From positions 57,777 to 121,776 of the forward strand of contig NZ_JDFG01000028.1 in assembly GCF_000565075.1 (NCBI RefSeq): 64,000 nucleotides of DNA, read 5' to 3'. Position 1 is the first letter of the stretch. Each line of letters starts with the position of its first letter. This stretch comes from Atopobium sp. BS2. GTDB lineage: Bacteria > Actinomycetota > Coriobacteriia > Coriobacteriales > Atopobiaceae. Position numbers and translations under genes: made by a program. Positions 27,996 to 35,483 of the stretch are shown here, piece after piece. The notes under the pieces are model-generated. The model made no database searches. It had not been told where the DNA came from and worked only from the letters and a program-made list of their open reading frames with translations.

Positions 27996-28517
27996 ATGGC
28001 ACGTGATCGTAAGCGCCAGCAGGATACGGATCTTCAGGAGCGCGTCGTTTATATTCACCGCGTTTCCAAGACCGTTAAGGGTGGCCGCCGTATGTCACTC
28101 GTTGCTCTGGTAGTCGTTGGCGACGGTAAGGGTAACGTTGGTATTGGCCAGGGTCGTTCCGCTGAGGTACCTCTGGCAATTCAGAAGGGCGTCGAGGACG
28201 CAAAGAGGAACATGTTCAAGGTCCCACTGACCGAGACTGGTTCCGTACCACACGCAGTCACTGGTCACTACGGTGCAGGTTCTGTTCTTATTAAGCCTGC
28301 ATTCGAGGGTACTGGTGTTATTGCTGGCGGTCCTATTCGTCCACTCTTCGAGCTTGCAGGTATCACCAATGTACTTTCTAAGTCCCTTGGTACCGACAAC
28401 GCTCTGAACATGATTAAGGCAGCAGCTGAGGGTCTGAAGGAGCTTTCCAGCCCAGAAGAAGCAGCTGAGCGTCGTGGCCTAACCGTCGGCGATATGTTCG
28501 TCGGAAAGGAGAACTAA
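27996..28517 (+). CDS. rpsE: Small ribosomal subunit protein S5 (uS5)
   Basis: S5 is an accuracy protein at the mRNA entry. The 173 residues contain [20 protein letters not shown] and [20 protein letters not shown], with [20 protein letters not shown] in the C-terminal domain. AGGAGG precedes the ATG; rpmD starts 2 bp after the stop. Confidence 0.98.
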   Translation: MARDRKRQQDTDLQERVVYIHRVSKTVKGGRRMSLVALVVVGDGKGNVGIGQGRSAEVPLAIQKGVEDAKRNMFKVPLTETGSVPHAVTGHYGAGSVLIKPAFEGTGVIAGGPIRPLFELAGITNVLSKSLGTDNALNMIKAAAEGLKELSSPEEAAERRGLTVGDMFVGKEN

Positions 28518-28519
28518 CG

Positions 28520-28705
28520 ATGGCTAAGAACCTTAGCATCAAGCTTGTCCGTGGCGCCGTTGCAGGCGTCAAGAAGGACCAGACTGCTACGGTGAAGGCC
28601 CTCGGCCTCCACAAGATCGGCGATACCGTCGAGCAGCCTGACAACCCAAGCATTCGTGGAATGATCTTCAAGGTTAAGCACCTTGTCGAGGTTGAAGAGA
28701 ACTAG
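28520..28705 (+). CDS. rpmD: Large ribosomal subunit protein L30 (uL30)
   Basis: A small 50S protein; 61 residues with the family pattern [20 protein letters not shown] and [20 protein letters not shown]. Sits between rpsE and rplO in the usual order. Confidence 0.96.
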   Translation: MAKNLSIKLVRGAVAGVKKDQTATVKALGLHKIGDTVEQPDNPSIRGMIFKVKHLVEVEEN

Positions 28706-28716
28706 AGGTAGTAATA

Positions 28717-29163
28717 ATGCAGCTCAATGATCTTCGCCCCGCAGTGGGTTCGCGCAAAAATCGTAAGCGCGTAGGTCGCGGTAATTCTTCAGGCAATGGT
28801 ACTTTTGCCGGCCGCGGTATGAATGGTCAGCTCTCCCGCTCTGGTGGCGGCAAGGGCGCTGGCTTCGAGGGTGGACAGCAGCCACTGGCTATGCGTCTTC
28901 CTAAGCTTCCTGGTTTCACTAACCACAACCGTGTTGAGTACGCTCCAGTCAACGTTGCTCGTCTGAACGCTCTCTTTGCAGACGGCGAGACCGTAGACGC
29001 AGAGGCTCTGGTTGCTAAGGGAGTTATTAAGTACAACTTCATCCCAGTCAAGGTTCTGGGTGATGGCGAGCTTTCTAAGAAGCTCACTGTTAAGGTCGAC
29101 AAGGTTTCCGCCTCCGCAAAGGCTAAGATCGAGGCGGCCGGTGGAAAGGTTGAGGCCGAGTAG
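28717..29163 (+). CDS. rplO: Large ribosomal subunit protein L15 (uL15)
   Basis: L15 is a late-assembly protein with an extended N-terminus. The 148 residues show the Gly-rich [19 protein letters not shown] region and [18 protein letters not shown]. Its stop codon overlaps the GTG start of secY by one base. Confidence 0.97.
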   Translation: MQLNDLRPAVGSRKNRKRVGRGNSSGNGTFAGRGMNGQLSRSGGGKGAGFEGGQQPLAMRLPKLPGFTNHNRVEYAPVNVARLNALFADGETVDAEALVAKGVIKYNFIPVKVLGDGELSKKLTVKVDKVSASAKAKIEAAGGKVEAE

Positions 29164-30443
29164 TGAGTAAAGGAATCGCCAACGCATTTCGTGTTCCGGA
29201 ACTAAGGGGAAAGATTCTCCTTACGGTACTGATTCTTCTTCTGTACCGTTTTGGTGCGTATCTTCCTGTGCCCGGTGCTCCATTCCAGCAGATGCTTTCT
29301 GTTTATCAGAATGGTCTTTCTAAGAATGGCGCAATGGCCGTGCTTAACCTATTTTCGGGTGGCGCTCTTTCTCGCATGTCTGTTTTCAGTCTGGGCATCA
29401 TGCCTTACATTACGGCTCAGATCATCTTCCAGATGATGCAGTCCGTTATTCCATCTCTTGGCGAGCTTGCTAAAGATGGTGAGAGCGGCCAGCGTAAGAT
29501 TACGCAGTACACGCGTTATCTTACGGTTGGCCTAGCTCTGCTCAATGCAGTTGGTTACCTGTTCTTGTTTAAGAGCTATGGTGTATCTTTTGCATCTATG
29601 GAGGGCGTGCCTGAGGCACTTGAAAACTTCCTGGTAGTCTTTACCATGCTAGTTGGTGCCATCATTATTATGTGGCTCGGTGAGGTTATTACCCAGCAAG
29701 GTGTTGGCAACGGAATGAGTCTTATCATCTTTGCAAACATCATGGCTGGACTTCCAACAGCCCTTATTTCTTCAGTAGCTACTCGTGGAAACATTGTTCT
29801 TACCGTTGTTACTGTTGTGGTTATGCTCGCTATTATTCCGCTCATTGTTTACATTGAGCGTGGTCAGCGTCGTATTCCTATCAACTATGCCAAGCGCGTT
29901 GTTGGTCGTCGTATGATGGGTGGTCAGTCAACTTACCTTCCAATTAAGGTAAACACTGCAGGCGTTGTACCAATCATCTTTGCATCTGCAATCCTGTACC
30001 TTCCTGCTCAGGTTGCTGTGTTCTTCCCAGGAGTAGAGTGGATTCAAAATCTTGCTACTTCACTTTCTTCTGGATGGGTTAACTGGGTTCTCTCAGTTAT
30101 GTTCATTGTCTTCTTTGCATACTTCTACACCTCAATGGTGTTCAATCCAGAGGAGACAGCAGACCAGCTTAAGAAGCAGGGAGGCTTTATTCCTGGTGTT
30201 CGTCCAGGTACTGCTACTTCAACGTATATCAAGACTGTTATTGACAGAGTCACCCTCCCCGGTGCTATCTTTATGGCAGTTCTTGCAATCGTTCCAACCA
30301 TTATTTTCTGGTTCACAGGCGATTCGTTGATACAGGCGTTTGGTGGAACTTCCGTCCTCATCATGGTCGGTGTTGCAATGGATACACTCTCTTCCATTGA
30401 GTCCCACCTTAAGATGCACAACTATGAGGGCTTCTTTAAGTAG
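29163..30443 (+). CDS. secY: Preprotein translocase channel SecY
   Basis: The ten-helix channel for Sec-dependent export in the cytoplasmic membrane. The 426 residues start MSKGIANAFRVPELRGKILL and include the plug/helix-2 block and the family signatures RFGAYLPVPG and GGQSTYLPIKVNTAGVVPII. The C-terminal cytoplasmic loop FKKQGG-type segment is LKKQGGFIPGVRPG. GTG start overlaps rplO, implying coupling. A terminator-like hairpin and then adk follow. Confidence 0.98.
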   Translation: MSKGIANAFRVPELRGKILLTVLILLLYRFGAYLPVPGAPFQQMLSVYQNGLSKNGAMAVLNLFSGGALSRMSVFSLGIMPYITAQIIFQMMQSVIPSLGELAKDGESGQRKITQYTRYLTVGLALLNAVGYLFLFKSYGVSFASMEGVPEALENFLVVFTMLVGAIIIMWLGEVITQQGVGNGMSLIIFANIMAGLPTALISSVATRGNIVLTVVTVVVMLAIIPLIVYIERGQRRIPINYAKRVVGRRMMGGQSTYLPIKVNTAGVVPIIFASAILYLPAQVAVFFPGVEWIQNLATSLSSGWVNWVLSVMFIVFFAYFYTSMVFNPEETADQLKKQGGFIPGVRPGTATSTYIKTVIDRVTLPGAIFMAVLAIVPTIIFWFTGDSLIQAFGGTSVLIMVGVAMDTLSSIESHLKMHNYEGFFK

Positions 30444-30460
30444 TTCTTAATACGTAGCAT

Positions 30461-30487
30461 AAAGGGGCCTGGAAACAGGCCCCTTTT
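30461..30487 (+). terminator. Terminator-like hairpin between secY and adk
   Basis: AAAGGGGCCTG and CAGGCCCCTTTT pair around a GAAA loop. It ends only 23 nt before the adk start codon, leaving room for a ribosome site but not a promoter, so adk depends on read-through or an upstream promoter. Confidence 0.85.
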
Positions 30488-30510
30488 ATTATTTGAAAGG
30501 AAGGCGAAGC

Positions 30511-31137
30511 ATGAACATTGTTCTTCTCGGCGCACCTGGCGCTGGCAAGGGTACACAGGCTCAGAAGCTCGTTGCAGAGTATGGACTTGCTCACATCTCA
30601 ACCGGTGACCTTCTTCGTGCTGCTGTTAAAGCTCAGTCTGAGCTTGGCGTTAAGGCTAAAGAGTATATGGATGCTGGTCAGCTTGTTCCAGATCAGCTTG
30701 TAATTGACCTGGTAAAAGAGCGCCTTTCTGCAGACGATGCAAAGGCTGGTTTTATTCTTGATGGCTTCCCACGCAACACCGCTCAGGCAGTAACCCTTGA
30801 TTTTGAGCTTCAGAATATGGGCCTCAAGCTTGATGCAGCTCTGCTTGTTGCTGTTGAGCCAGAGGTTATTGTTGAGCGTCTTTCTTCTCGCCGTACGTGC
30901 AAAGAGTGTGGTTATACTGCACCTGCTGGTACAGAGACTTGCCCAAATTGTTCTGGTGAGATGTATCAGCGTGATGACGATAAGCCAGAGACAATTCGTA
31001 AGCGTCTTGATGTATACGAGAACCAGACTTCTCCTTTGATTGAGTACTACAAGGGTCATGGAATTCTGAAGGAGGTCAACGGAGATCGTCCTGTTGACGA
31101 GGTATTCGCCGACGTAAAGACACTCCTCGCACTATGA
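30511..31137 (+). CDS. adk: Adenylate kinase with zinc lid
   Basis: Interconverts ATP plus AMP and two ADP. ATG at 30511 (GAAAGGAAGG upstream) gives 208 residues starting MNIVLLGAPGAGKGTQAQKL (P-loop). The AMP site includes HISTGDLLRAAV and DGFPRNTAQA, and the lid carries CKEC and CPNC, a zinc-binding four-cysteine site as in Gram-positive Adk. Its end overlaps map by four bases (ATGA). The upstream ATG at 30493 is out of register with the ribosome site. Confidence 0.97.
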   Translation: MNIVLLGAPGAGKGTQAQKLVAEYGLAHISTGDLLRAAVKAQSELGVKAKEYMDAGQLVPDQLVIDLVKERLSADDAKAGFILDGFPRNTAQAVTLDFELQNMGLKLDAALLVAVEPEVIVERLSSRRTCKECGYTAPAGTETCPNCSGEMYQRDDDKPETIRKRLDVYENQTSPLIEYYKGHGILKEVNGDRPVDEVFADVKTLLAL

Positions 31138-31922
31138 TTACGATAAAAACACCTGAACAAATCGAGGCAATGAAGGTGTCGGGCGCCCTTTCAAAGGCAG
31201 CTCTTCGCCGTGCTGGATCTATGATTAGACCTGGTGTTTCAACGCTCGAGATTGACCGCGCTGTTGAAGCTTTTATTAGACTTCATGGCGGAACCCCTAC
31301 CTTTAAAGGCTACGGTGGATTCCCTGGATCTGTTTGCTCTTCTATTAACGAGCAGATTGTTCACGGTATTCCATCAGCTAACGTCATTTTGCAAGATGGC
31401 GATATTCTGACCATTGACACGGGTGCTACCGTTAACGGTTGGGCAGGAGATAACGCTTGGACGTTCTACTGCGGAACAGTTGACGAGAAAACCCAGGCAC
31501 TTTGTGAGGTTACCCGCGATTGCCTTAAGGCAGGTATTGCAGCTGCTGTTCCTGGTGCTCGTCTTGGCGACGTTGGCCATGCAGTTCAGAAACTTGCCGA
31601 GGATAACGGCTATGGTGTCATTCGTGATTTTGTTGGCCATGGTATTGGTCGTAATCTTCACGAGGACCCCGAGGTCAGAAACTATGGTCGTGCAGGTAAC
31701 GGCATTGTTCTTCGTGAGGGAATGGTAATTGCAATTGAGCCTATGATTGCTATGGGTACCTACGATTGCACCGTTCTTGAAAATGGTTGGACCGTTGTTA
31801 CAGATGATGGCCTGCCATCAGCACATTATGAGAACACGGTTGCTATTACTGCCGACGGTCCCGTTATCGTTTCAGAAGATGAAGTTGGTCCATGGTGCGA
31901 GATGCAAGGCGGTCTTGAGTAA
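31134..31922 (+). CDS. map: Methionine aminopeptidase, type I
   Basis: Removes the initiator methionine from nascent proteins. The 262 residues contain the metal ligands in the expected order: DTGATVNGWAGDNAWTF (two Asp), GHGIGRNLHEDPEVRNYG (His), IAIEPMIAMG (Glu) and HYENTVAITADGP near the end (Glu). Overlaps adk by ATGA. Infers coupling of protein maturation to ribosomal output. Confidence 0.97.
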   Translation: MITIKTPEQIEAMKVSGALSKAALRRAGSMIRPGVSTLEIDRAVEAFIRLHGGTPTFKGYGGFPGSVCSSINEQIVHGIPSANVILQDGDILTIDTGATVNGWAGDNAWTFYCGTVDEKTQALCEVTRDCLKAGIAAAVPGARLGDVGHAVQKLAEDNGYGVIRDFVGHGIGRNLHEDPEVRNYGRAGNGIVLREGMVIAIEPMIAMGTYDCTVLENGWTVVTDDGLPSAHYENTVAITADGPVIVSEDEVGPWCEMQGGLE

Positions 31923-31971
31923 CACATACATTGTTCTTCTCGCTATCTAATTGTGTTGAAAAAATAAGTGA

Positions 31972-32000
31972 TAGACGAGTGGCACATTTTTATGTATTAT
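31972..32000 (+). promoter_or_regulatory. Candidate infA promoter
   Basis: TAGACG (31972-31977) and TATTAT (31995-32000) are 17 bp apart in the AT-rich 113-bp gap between map and infA. The -35 matches only four of six. Confidence 0.45.
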
Positions 32001-32035
32001 TGATAACCGCTGTCGATGTGTCGAGAGGATGAAAG

Positions 32036-32254
32036 TTGGCTAAACAAGACGCGATTGAGCTTGAAGGCAAGGTACTAGAACCCCTGCCAAACGCTATGTT
32101 TAACGTTGAGTTAGAGAACGGCAAGACCATCCTTTGCACCATCTCAGGTAAGATTCGAATGAACTATATTCGAATTCTCCCTGGTGACAAGGTTGTAGTA
32201 GAGATTTCTCCTTACGATCTTACCAGGGGTCGCATTACCTACCGTTATAAGTAA
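32036..32254 (+). CDS. infA: Translation initiation factor IF-1
   Basis: IF-1 blocks the A site during initiation. TTG start at 32036 after GAGAGGATG; 72 residues, [20 protein letters not shown] followed by [20 protein letters not shown] and GRITYRYK, matching the family length exactly. Confidence 0.98.
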   Translation: MAKQDAIELEGKVLEPLPNAMFNVELENGKTILCTISGKIRMNYIRILPGDKVVVEISPYDLTRGRITYRYK

Positions 32255-32264
32255 GTAATGCAAA

Positions 32265-32361
32265 AACCTCGTGCCATGCATGAGGTTATCTGTGTCTTTG
32301 TGCACGTCGCAAGGGCACATGTACGTAAGTACAGTCGGTATTTCACGCCAGCGGCTGGGCG
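32265..32361 (+). other. Hairpin cluster in the infA-rpmJ gap
   Basis: AACCTCGTGC pairs with GCATGAGGTT (32265-32287), TGTGC with GCACA (about 32299-32325) and TGTAC with GTACA around a GTAA loop (about 32320-32334). No clear T-run on the plus strand. On the minus strand the first hairpin is followed by a T-run, but no minus-strand gene is nearby. Confidence 0.45.
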
Positions 32362-32400
32362 AGTATATAGTTCGTATCAGCAGAACCGAAAGGAAGACAC

Positions 32401-32514
32401 ATGAAGGTACGTCCTTCGGTAAAGAAGATGTGCGACAAGTGCAAAGTCATCCGTCGCCACGGTAAGGTTTACGTGATTTGCGAGAACCCGCGCCACAAGC
32501 AGCGTCAGGGCTAA
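32401..32514 (+). CDS. rpmJ: Large ribosomal subunit protein L36 (bL36), zinc type
   Basis: The smallest 50S protein, 37 residues: [20 protein letters not shown] and then [17 protein letters not shown]. The zinc ligands C11, C14, C27 and the following His are present. AAAGGAAGACAC precedes the ATG. In its canonical place between infA and rpsM. Confidence 0.97.
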   Translation: MKVRPSVKKMCDKCKVIRRHGKVYVICENPRHKQRQG

Positions 32515-32529
32515 GGAAGGAGCACCAAG

Positions 32530-32898
32530 TTGGCCCGTATTAACGGCGTCGACCTGCCACGCGATAAGCGTGTTGAGGTCGGACTCACCTATCTTTACGG
32601 CATTGGTCAGACTCGTGCAACCAAGATTTGCAACGAGACTGGTATCGATGTAAATACTCGCGTCAAGGACCTCACAGAGGAAGAAGTCACTAAGATTCGT
32701 GACTTTATTGACGCTAACTACACCACCGAGGGCGATCTTCGCCGCGAGGTGCGTCAAAATGTTGCCCGCCTGATGGAGATTGGCTGCTACCGCGGCCTCC
32801 GTCACCGCAAGGGCCTCCCTGTCCACGGTCAGCGTACCCACACTAACGCTCGTACTCGTAAGGGTAAGAAGCGTCAGGTGGGCGGCAAGAAGAAGTAG
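32530..32898 (+). CDS. rpsM: Small ribosomal subunit protein S13 (uS13)
   Basis: S13 forms intersubunit bridges from the 30S head. TTG start with AAGGAAGGAGC upstream; 122 residues beginning [20 protein letters not shown] and ending with [20 protein letters not shown] and a lysine tail. Confidence 0.98.
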   Translation: MARINGVDLPRDKRVEVGLTYLYGIGQTRATKICNETGIDVNTRVKDLTEEEVTKIRDFIDANYTTEGDLRREVRQNVARLMEIGCYRGLRHRKGLPVHGQRTHTNARTRKGKKRQVGGKKK

Positions 32899-32912
32899 GC
32901 GAGGAGTAGCTA

Positions 32913-33314
32913 ATGGCACAGAAAAAGAACGCTCGCACTACACGCGTCCGCCGCTCCGAGCGTAAAAACATTGCAGTGGGCCAGGCCCACATCAAGAGCA
33001 CATTCAATAACACGATTGTCTCTATTTCCGATCCCCAGGGTAATGTAATTTCCTGGCAGTCCGGTGGTACCGTCGGCTTCAAGGGCTCTCGTAAGTCCAC
33101 TCCTTTTGCTGCACAGCTTGCAGCAGAGGCAGCAGCAAAGGCAGCAATGGAGCACGGTCTCCACAAGGTAGCTGTTTTTGTTAAGGGCCCAGGCTCTGGT
33201 CGCGAGACCGCAATCCGTTCCCTTCAGGCAGCAGGCCTCGAGGTTTCGGGTATTCAGGATAAGACACCTATTGCACACAACGGCTGCCGTCCTAAAAAGC
33301 GCCGTCGCAACTAG
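32913..33314 (+). CDS. rpsK: Small ribosomal subunit protein S11 (uS11)
   Basis: S11 shapes the platform near the E site. The 133 residues contain [20 protein letters not shown] and the end [17 protein letters not shown]. Follows rpsM by 14 bp. Confidence 0.98.
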   Translation: MAQKKNARTTRVRRSERKNIAVGQAHIKSTFNNTIVSISDPQGNVISWQSGGTVGFKGSRKSTPFAAQLAAEAAAKAAMEHGLHKVAVFVKGPGSGRETAIRSLQAAGLEVSGIQDKTPIAHNGCRPKKRRRN

Positions 33315-33331
33315 CACGAAAGGACAAGCAA

Positions 33332-33925
33332 ATGGCAATTGATAGGACCCCGGTCCTTAAAAGATGTCGTCAGCTTGGCATCGATCCCGTTGTGATGGGG
33401 ATCAATAAGACTTCTAACCGTGAGCCACGTCGCCGTCGTCGCCAGGAGAGCGAGTACGGTATGCAGCTCCGTGAGAAGCAGAAGGCTAAGTTCATTTACG
33501 GCGTCCTTGAGAACCAGTTCCACGGCTACTATGAGATGGCTAAGAAGAACCCAGGCATTACTGGTGACAACCTGATGAGCATCCTTGAGACTCGTCTTGA
33601 CAACGTCATCTTCCGCCTTGGCTTTGCTCGTACACGTAAAGAGGCTCGTCAGACTGTCCGTCACGGTCACATCACCGTTAACGGTCAGCGTGTTGACATT
33701 CCTTCTTATCGCGTAAAGAGCGGCGATGTTATCGCTGTTGCTTCCAAGGCAAAGGATCTTCTTCCAATCAAGGAAGCTCTCATTTCCTCCGAGCACATGG
33801 CAGTTCCTGCATGGCTTGAGGTTGACATTGAGAAGCTGCAGGGCACTGTTCTTCAGCTTCCAACCCGCGATCAGATCGACCTTGAGATTGACGCACAGCT
33901 GATCGTCGAGCTCTACTCCAAGTAA
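33332..33925 (+). CDS. rpsD: Small ribosomal subunit protein S4 (uS4)
   Basis: S4 begins 16S assembly and in other bacteria represses the alpha operon. The 197 residues are of the zinc-free type (a single Cys near the start), with the S4 RNA-binding domain LETRLDNVIFRLGFARTRKE followed by RQTVRHGHITVNGQRVDIPS. Confidence 0.97.
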   Translation: MAIDRTPVLKRCRQLGIDPVVMGINKTSNREPRRRRRQESEYGMQLREKQKAKFIYGVLENQFHGYYEMAKKNPGITGDNLMSILETRLDNVIFRLGFARTRKEARQTVRHGHITVNGQRVDIPSYRVKSGDVIAVASKAKDLLPIKEALISSEHMAVPAWLEVDIEKLQGTVLQLPTRDQIDLEIDAQLIVELYSK

Positions 33926-33949
33926 GCCCGACCCGTTTTGGAGGTAGCA

Positions 33950-34891
33950 ATGTCCGAATTTATCCGACCAAACGTGTCGGTAGATGAAATCGGCGCAAAC
34001 GTCGCTCGTGTGAGCGTAGAGCCGCTTGAGCGTGGCTATGGTGACACGCTTGGCAACTCCCTCCGCCGCGTACTGCTTTCCTCTCTTGAGGGAGCTGCGG
34101 TTGAGGCCATCCAGATTGATGGCGTTCAGCATGAGTTCACTACGGTTGAAGGCGTCTATGAGGACGTTACTGACATCGTTCTGAACGTTAAGGGCCTAGT
34201 TTTCCGCAACACCAACAACTCTGATGAGGCTGAGGCTTCCATCTCTGTTGATGGTCCTTGCAAAGTCTCTGGTGCTGATCTTGATGTTCCTATGGGCTAC
34301 GAGCTGGTTAACCCAGCTCAGCACATTTGCACTCTTGCTGAGGGAGCTCATCTTTCCATGAGACTTCGCCTTGGTAATGGTCGCGGTTATGTTTCCGGTG
34401 AGGATAACGAGCGTGAGAGCGATCCAATTGGATTCATTCACGTTGACTCGATCTTCTCGCCAGTTCGCCGCTGCGCTAAGGCTGTTGAGCCTTGCCGTGT
34501 TGGCCGTCACACCGACTATGATCGTCTGGTGCTTGAGGTTGAGACCAATGGTGCAATCAGCCCTCGCGAGGCTGTCGTTGAGGCTGCAAACATCATTAAC
34601 CAGCACATGAGCGCATTCATGGGACTTACTGATTTTGACGAGACTCAGGAAGAGGCTTCGATTTTTGCTAAGGCAGACGTCGAGGACGATTCCGAGCTTG
34701 AGAAGCAGGTTGAGGATTTGGACCTTTCCGTCCGTTCTTACAACTGCCTCAAGCGTGCAGGAATTCACTCTGTCCGTCAGCTCGTTGATTTCTCTGAGAA
34801 CGATCTTCTCAACATCAGAAACTTTGGTGTTAAGTCTATTGAAGAAGTCAAGGAAAAGCTCGAGAGCATGGGCCTGTCCCTTAAGGCTTAG
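33950..34891 (+). CDS. rpoA: RNA polymerase alpha subunit
   Basis: The alpha dimer scaffolds RNA polymerase assembly. ATG at 33950 follows GGAGGTAGCA; 313 residues. The N-terminal domain has RGYGDTLGNSLRRVLLSSLE; the C-terminal domain (about 250-313) keeps the UP-element contacts, with RSYNCLKRAGIHSVRQL and GVKSIEEVKEKL matching E. coli R265, N268, C269, G296, K298 and S299. This domain is the one that resembles the extra C-terminal module of RpoC. Confidence 0.98.
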   Translation: MSEFIRPNVSVDEIGANVARVSVEPLERGYGDTLGNSLRRVLLSSLEGAAVEAIQIDGVQHEFTTVEGVYEDVTDIVLNVKGLVFRNTNNSDEAEASISVDGPCKVSGADLDVPMGYELVNPAQHICTLAEGAHLSMRLRLGNGRGYVSGEDNERESDPIGFIHVDSIFSPVRRCAKAVEPCRVGRHTDYDRLVLEVETNGAISPREAVVEAANIINQHMSAFMGLTDFDETQEEASIFAKADVEDDSELEKQVEDLDLSVRSYNCLKRAGIHSVRQLVDFSENDLLNIRNFGVKSIEEVKEKLESMGLSLKA

Positions 34892-34924
34892 TCGCGCCTT
34901 GTCACGCATAGGAGAATGTAAATT

Positions 34925-35410
34925 ATGAGGCACAATAAGAAGAGGGGCATGAAGCTTGGTACTGATGCTAGCCACACCAAGGCCATCAAGAAGAGCCTGA
35001 TCCAAGCCCTTTTCACTAACGATCGTATTAAGACTCTTGACGTCCGCGCTAAGGCAGTTCGCGGCGAGGTCGACAAGGTCATCACTTGGGCAAAGCGCGG
35101 CGACCTTCACGCTCGTCGTCTTGCTATGGCCAAGGTTGGTAACGCAGAGCTTGTCCGTGAGGTATTTGACAAGGCTGCTCAGGGTATGTGGGCTGACCGC
35201 AACGGCGGCTACACCCGTATCATGAAGCTTGGTCCTCGTAAGGGCGATGCTTCTGAGGTTGTTATCCTTGAGCTTGTTACCGAGCCAGTTCAGCCAAAGG
35301 CTTCTAACAAGAAGGCTAAGGCTACCAAGGTTGCTCCTGCTCCTGTAAAGGAAGAGGAGACCGAGGCTCCAGCAGAGGAGACCGAGCAGACCGAAGAGGT
35401 TGCAGAGTAA
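34925..35410 (+). CDS. rplQ: Large ribosomal subunit protein L17 (bL17)
   Basis: L17 lies near the tunnel exit. The core (MRHNKKRGMKLGTDASHTKA, then NGGYTRIMKLGPRKGDASE) is standard. The C-terminus (from about residue 122) adds a lysine/alanine stretch and an acidic Glu/Thr tail (EEETEAPAEETEQTEEVAE), giving 161 residues; such extensions are common in Actinomycetota. Closes the alpha operon with a terminator behind it. Confidence 0.97.
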   Translation: MRHNKKRGMKLGTDASHTKAIKKSLIQALFTNDRIKTLDVRAKAVRGEVDKVITWAKRGDLHARRLAMAKVGNAELVREVFDKAAQGMWADRNGGYTRIMKLGPRKGDASEVVILELVTEPVQPKASNKKAKATKVAPAPVKEEETEAPAEETEQTEEVAE

Positions 35411-35430
35411 CTTCTGTCAAAGTGAATCTG

Positions 35431-35466
35431 AAGAGGTCCTGGCTTTTTGCTGGGACCTCTTTTTCA
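35431..35466 (+). terminator. Terminator-like hairpin between rplQ and the ECF ATPase gene
   Basis: AAGAGGTCCTGGC and GCTGGGACCTCTT form a 13-bp stem (two wobble pairs) with a T-run on both loop and tail. Its tail ends about 18 nt before the ATG at 35484, with the AAAGGAGGG ribosome site in between and no space for a promoter. Confidence 0.88.
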
Positions 35467-35483
35467 AATAAAGGAGGGTTGTC

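Noticed and set aside
32265..32287. Intrinsic terminator after infA
   Set aside because: The plus-strand side has no T-run; the T-run is on the minus strand where there is no gene to end.
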